Source: Alteribacillus bidgolensis (GTDB taxonomy: Bacteria > Bacillota > Bacilli > Bacillales > Marinococcaceae). From it: a stretch of DNA of 64,000 bases. Shown here one piece after another: positions 60,966 through 64,000 of this stretch; the first letter of the stretch is position 1, and the number at the start of each line of letters is the position of its first letter. A model generated the notes under the pieces. It had not been told where the DNA came from and made no database searches. It saw nothing but the letters and a program-made list of their open reading frames with translations. The position numbers and the translations under genes were made by a program. The DNA lies in NCBI RefSeq assembly GCF_002886255.1, contig NZ_NJAU01000003.1, positions 186,001 to 250,000 on the forward strand. The letters are read 5' to 3'.

Positions 60966-61280
60966 GATTTTTCTCCTTCCTTAATAATGGTTTAAGATTC
61001 GTTAAGAATCCCATTAATACGTTTATTGTTCAACAACACATTTGTATGAAAAAACTCATTACCTTACAACCATTTCCAACTCTTTTATTAGGAAAAGAAA
61101 TTCAAACAGAAAGTTTCATTCAAAAATCCTTGGATTCTATGGAATCTAAGGATTTTTGATTGCCGATAAGTTGCTTTATGTTAACAGGAAATTAATTGGT
61201 TCACCTGGAAACTGTAAGTTATGCCGTTAAAAGGCAGGTTAGTTTAATAATGAGTACATATTTAACCTAGGGGGTAAATA
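60966..61280. other. Gap upstream of repeat-protein genes
   Basis: About 315 bases with one perfect terminator-like hairpin (61121-61158). The promoter of the small and large repeat genes should lie around 60980-61080. Confidence 0.4.
61121..61158. terminator. Hairpin
   Basis: CAAAAATCCTTGGATTC / GAATCTAAGGATTTTTG, 16 of 17 bp paired, 4-base loop, with A and T runs making it bidirectional. Confidence 0.7.
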
Positions 61281-61508
61281 ATGATTTTATATGATGAATT
61301 TATTAAAATTGCTAAGAATTTTAATAAAGAGTTAGATATCATTCCCGTTTTATATGGTTCATTAGGATTGGAGAAAGTAACTGGAGTTAAATTTTCCCCA
61401 CAAGACATTGATATTCTTGTTCCTTTAACCTTTTTAGAGGAAAAATGGAATATTTTTAAGAGCCAAATTGAACAATTAGGATACGAATTGATTGATTTAC
61501 ACGGGTAA
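61281..61508 (+). pseudogene. Truncated nucleotidyltransferase-like gene
   Basis: Encodes 75 aa reading LYDEFIKIAKNFNKELDIIP, VLYGSLGLEKVTG, PQDIDILVP and ELIDLHG. It has the GS-x9-D-x-D pattern of the minimal nucleotidyltransferase fold. A stop follows directly, yet the same frame continues as EFKKDNVKIGIS for a few codons, as it would in full-length homologues, before running into the antisense lipoprotein gene. So the gene is cut by a nonsense codon and a 3' deletion. GGGGG is the only ribosome-like site. Confidence 0.65.
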
Positions 61509-61527
61509 GAGTTCAAGAAAGATAATG

Positions 61528-61827
61528 TTAAAATCGGAATTTCTTATTACGTTCGTTATAATAGACAATCTCATAAAAATACGTTTCATCATCATACTTC
61601 CATTCCGTTAATTTATAATCGGTAACTTCATAATTGTTTTGAGGCCCCTGATCAGCGTCTAAGCTATCAGGTGGATCTACTTGCAATTCACGTCTAACTG
61701 CTTGATCTTGTTGAACATATGATGTTGCCCACTGAACAGGCACTTCCCTACGATCTTCTGCTTCGGAATCCCCGCAAGCTGAAAGTAAGACTATAACTAT
61801 ACCCAAAATAAGAAGTTGGAACCTCAT
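61528..61827 (-). CDS. Small lipoprotein downstream of the conjugation ATPase
   Basis: A 99-aa protein with a signal peptide and lipobox LLSAC (Cys18), then an acidic mature domain (TSYVQQDQAVRRELQVDPPD, TEWKYDDETYFYEIVYYN). Its ATG overlaps the ATPase stop (ATGA), so both were in one operon. Such small lipoproteins occur in Gram-positive conjugation modules. The gene is intact, but its operon partner is broken. Confidence 0.7.
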   Translation of the reverse strand: MRFQLLILGIVIVLLSACGDSEAEDRREVPVQWATSYVQQDQAVRRELQVDPPDSLDADQGPQNNYEVTDYKLTEWKYDDETYFYEIVYYNERNKKFRF

Positions 61828-62990
61828 ACCAAAACCTCCTTCTTCTCTTTTTTCTCTTTCTGTTCTGGAGGTCTTGTATCAAAGGCATCGTGTATATCTT
61901 GAAACAAGACGTTTATGCTTACGACGCCACAACGACCATGAATGTCCTGGAACAGACATTGACCAGGTTGAAGTTCTTGTAAAGTAGATCGATTATATTC
62001 CGTATCTTTGAGATTGAAGAACTCTAAGATGTTTTTAAGTTCGTTTGGATCGGTCGAACGAAAAGCAAATTTCATTCCAATGTTGTTTTTCATCTTTTCA
62101 TCTAAAAGGTCATCCGCATTTTGGGTGACTAGATAGATAGCAGCTTGCATCGAACGTCCTTCCCGAACCAACTTAGATGCTAAGTGCTTCCCTTGCATCG
62201 TGTTTAAAATCGCCCAAGCTTCATCCAGCAGGACCACTTTAAACAGTCCTCGATCCATATGGATAAACTCAAGCGCAAAGCTCGAAATCGGAAGCATCAT
62301 AGCCACAGAAAGCATTTCCGATAAGTTATACTCATTCGTTTTCTTATCAGCTGATGGGAGTTGCAGATTTTGAATCTGAAGGACATTCATGGCTGTTTCT
62401 AGGCTAATAGGATTTTTCACCTGACCGTTCCCAAATAACAGCTGTGCAAAAGAGAGCTCCTGAAAAGACTGAATATGCTCTCCTAACGAATGAGCCACTT
62501 TATCTTCTTGGGAAAGCAAGTGCTCCACAATGGCGTTCATGCACGGATTCTCGCTGTTTGTTACTTCATTGACAGCTCTAGACAACTTGGGAAAACGCTC
62601 TGAATCATTGATCTGTACTCCAGTGAGAAACGTTAAAATATCTAATGCTAACGTCTTTGCATCTTTTTTGTCGCTTAAAATGGAATACGGATCAAGCTTT
62701 CCACGATCTTCTTCATCACTGGACAAAGTAATAATATTGACTTCACCACCCAAATCTTGAAGATCATTGCCCCAATTCCCGCGCTCTCCTTTCGGGTCAA
62801 TGATGAGTCCTTTTCCTCCAGCCAATACTGAGAGATACGTTATGAAGTTAGAACTAAGGATTTCCCTCCCCCTAACGATCCAGTAAAACTCGCGGACAAA
62901 GCACTGGTTTTAGCCCCTTTAATAGACTGTGCCGCACGATTAGGACTGATATAAACAGGCTGATCCAGAACCCCCGTAGAGCCGATCTAT
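61824..62990 (-). pseudogene. VirB4/ConE-type conjugation ATPase, broken
   Basis: The main frame (61824-62825, 333 aa) contains GLIIDPKGERGNW, Walker B VVLLDEAWAI, and AIYLVTQNADDLLDEKMKNN, typical of VirB4/TraE ATPases that power type IV secretion. The Walker A segment (GSLGGGKSLVLTS) lies upstream at about 62850-62890 in another frame that stops at once, and more family-like sequence (VLDQPVYISPNRAAQSIKGA) extends to about 62980. Homologues have 600-800 aa. A frameshift and loss of the N-terminal half make it inactive, so conjugation from this locus is unlikely. Confidence 0.85.
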
Positions 62991-63067
62991 TTTTTCGGGA
63001 TCATAGCAAGTGACTTCACACATATCTTGTATCTTGTTTTTTATTTTCATCCATGTTCCCCTCCATC

Positions 63068-63087
63068 AATCAAATATATATTTGATT
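63068..63087. promoter_or_regulatory. Perfect 20-bp AT palindrome
   Basis: AATCAAATATATATTTGATT reads the same on both strands. It is followed by TATAATATACG, so it may be an operator over a promoter for either direction. Confidence 0.45.
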
Positions 63088-63372
63088 ATAATATACGTTT
63101 GAATAAATCTATCTGTTGATATTTTGTAAGATCTTTGCTCAAATACAAATGTAAAAAAGGAAAAAGTATTGGTAAGATGGGTTTGTCGCGTTAAAAAAGA
63201 TGACGTGAGAGGAAAATGGATGACATTTTTTCATCCCTTGATTGAGGGCACTTATTTCTGCTTCTTCCCATACAACTTTGGAATACCCTTCTTCGAGGAA
63301 GAGTGGAAGAAAAACTAGAAAACACTGCATTCAATATTGACTGATGAAAACAGCGTGAAGGAGGCGGTGAAT
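63088..63372. other. Gap before the PCYCGC gene
   Basis: About 285 bases, nothing supported. A minus-strand frame (63139-63330) has no start signals. Confidence 0.35.
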
Positions 63373-63864
63373 ATGACGAAAAAAAGACTTGCTCTTTTGA
63401 TGACTTTTCTGTTCGTGCTTACTGGGTGCTCCGGAATTCAGCAGCAAGACAGCTCACATAATAGTCATAACAATGAACCCTCTTCCTTAACCTATGAACT
63501 AGGAAGTGATAATTGGGAAGCTGTCACCACAAATACGGATAGCCTTGAAACCTTAGAAGCTTATCAATTTGCCGTAGAACATCCAGAGGTCCTTGATTAC
63601 ATCCCTTGTTATTGCGGCTGTTACGAAGAAGCAGGGCACGAAAGCAATAAAAATTGCTTTGTCGATGAAAGAGAGGGGACAACGGTACAACTTGATACAA
63701 TGGGATTTGGCTGACAAATTTGCGTAGACATAGCCCGTGAGGCTAAATCCGAATTCGAAAAAGGAACCCCACTACCTGAAATTCGAAACTTGATTGATTC
63801 CAAATATGAGGGTGGTGCCGCTCCAGCAACACCAACACCGAAACCTGAAAAGGCAGACATATAA
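63373..63864 (+). pseudogene. PCYCGC-motif lipoprotein with internal stop
   Basis: A lipoprotein of the PCYCGC family: signal peptide with lipobox VLTGC, a helical part (EAYQFAVEHPEVLDYIPCYC), then GCYEEAGHESNKNC. The frame stops at 63712-63714 (MGFG-stop), but the same frame continues QICVDIAREAKSEFEKGTPL to a natural end at 63862. A TGC-to-TGA change at the first Cys of the GCxIC pair explains it. GGAGGCGG precedes the ATG at 63373. PCYCGC proteins are exported Cys-rich proteins of unknown, possibly metal- or redox-linked, role. A perfect terminator follows. Confidence 0.8.
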
Positions 63865-63875
63865 TTTAAGAACGT

Positions 63876-63913
63876 AAAGAAACCGAGTGGCAATTTTCCA
63901 ACTCGGTTTCTTT
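63876..63913. terminator. Terminator of the PCYCGC gene
   Basis: A perfect 13-bp stem (AAAGAAACCGAGT / ACTCGGTTTCTTT) with a 12-base loop, twelve bases after the stop. Confidence 0.85.
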
Positions 63914-64000
63914 CGGTATAAACAATTGAGCATTAGGTGGGATTATTTAATGATTTTAAAGAACGAACTAATATTTATTTATCATTCCTATCTATTTTTG

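Noticed and set aside
63139..63330. 63-aa minus-strand frame before the PCYCGC gene
   Set aside because: No ribosome site. A short run reads protein-like but is too little to assign.

Overview
The window looks like accessory DNA of an endospore-forming member of the Bacillaceae. The evidence is low GC, strong GGAGG-type ribosome sites, a LytH-like M23 peptidase, DUF421/DUF1657 proteins, a BCCT carrier and Bacillus-type IS and group II elements. No rRNA, tRNA or obvious housekeeping gene is visible. Two serine recombinases, a truncated zeta toxin, a broken conjugation ATPase, a phage terminase remnant and many decayed genes suggest a large plasmid or a plastic chromosomal region. The sequence alone cannot decide which.

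Layout: (1) 0.5-3.7 kb: an egtB-egtD ergothioneine operon, then broken flavodoxin and LysR genes. (2) 4-13.7 kb: what looks like an amine/aldehyde catabolic island, with aldehyde dehydrogenase, DapA-like lyase, FAD amine oxidase, BCCT carrier, EamA exporter, RpiR regulator, ornithine cyclodeaminase relic and SDR. (3) 14-24 kb: cell-envelope genes (frameshifted LysM deacetylase, cardiolipin synthase, PlsC-like acyltransferase, DUF421, DUF1657), a SnoaL pseudogene, and an MBL hydrolase divergent from an Lrp regulator. (4) 24-26.6 kb: a group II intron with an RT/maturase/HNH protein. (5) 26.9-31.9 kb: a MerR-controlled oxidoreductase, DinB, two resolvases and a zeta-type toxin-antitoxin remnant. 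(6) 32-38 kb: M23 peptidase, L,D-transpeptidase, cupin, NhaC antiporter, cysteine-rich copper-storage protein and a small secreted peptide. (7) 38.5-48.9 kb: LysR, a GC-rich MFS gene, quinone oxidoreductase, paired hairpins, AraC, an orphan MetS-like peptide, NDH-2-like protein, an SDR/monooxygenase operon and a broken TetR. (8) 49-54 kb: mostly relics and permuted degenerate repeats around a secreted Ntox44-like toxin and a DUF5412 protein. (9) 54.3-57.8 kb: a DUF4236-nuclease pair and a rearranged IS3 element. (10) 58-61 kb: a 942-aa protein with YadA-head-like repeats and fourteen 120-bp tandem repeats. (11) 61-64 kb: conjugation-related remnants.

Genes that seem to act together: EgtB/EgtD make a thiol antioxidant. 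The BCCT carrier, amine oxidase and aldehyde dehydrogenase could import and oxidise an amine; the same 20-bp MerR-type operator lies before the dehydrogenase and before the merR-oxidoreductase operon 24 kb away, which suggests one aldehyde-type signal controls both. The NhaC protein with a Met/His-rich loop and the copper-storage protein may form a metal-handling unit. Small noncoding repeats sit at similar distances before short secreted-protein genes. Pseudogenes are frequent, and several are broken by a single base, so sequencing error should be excluded before those are accepted as biological.
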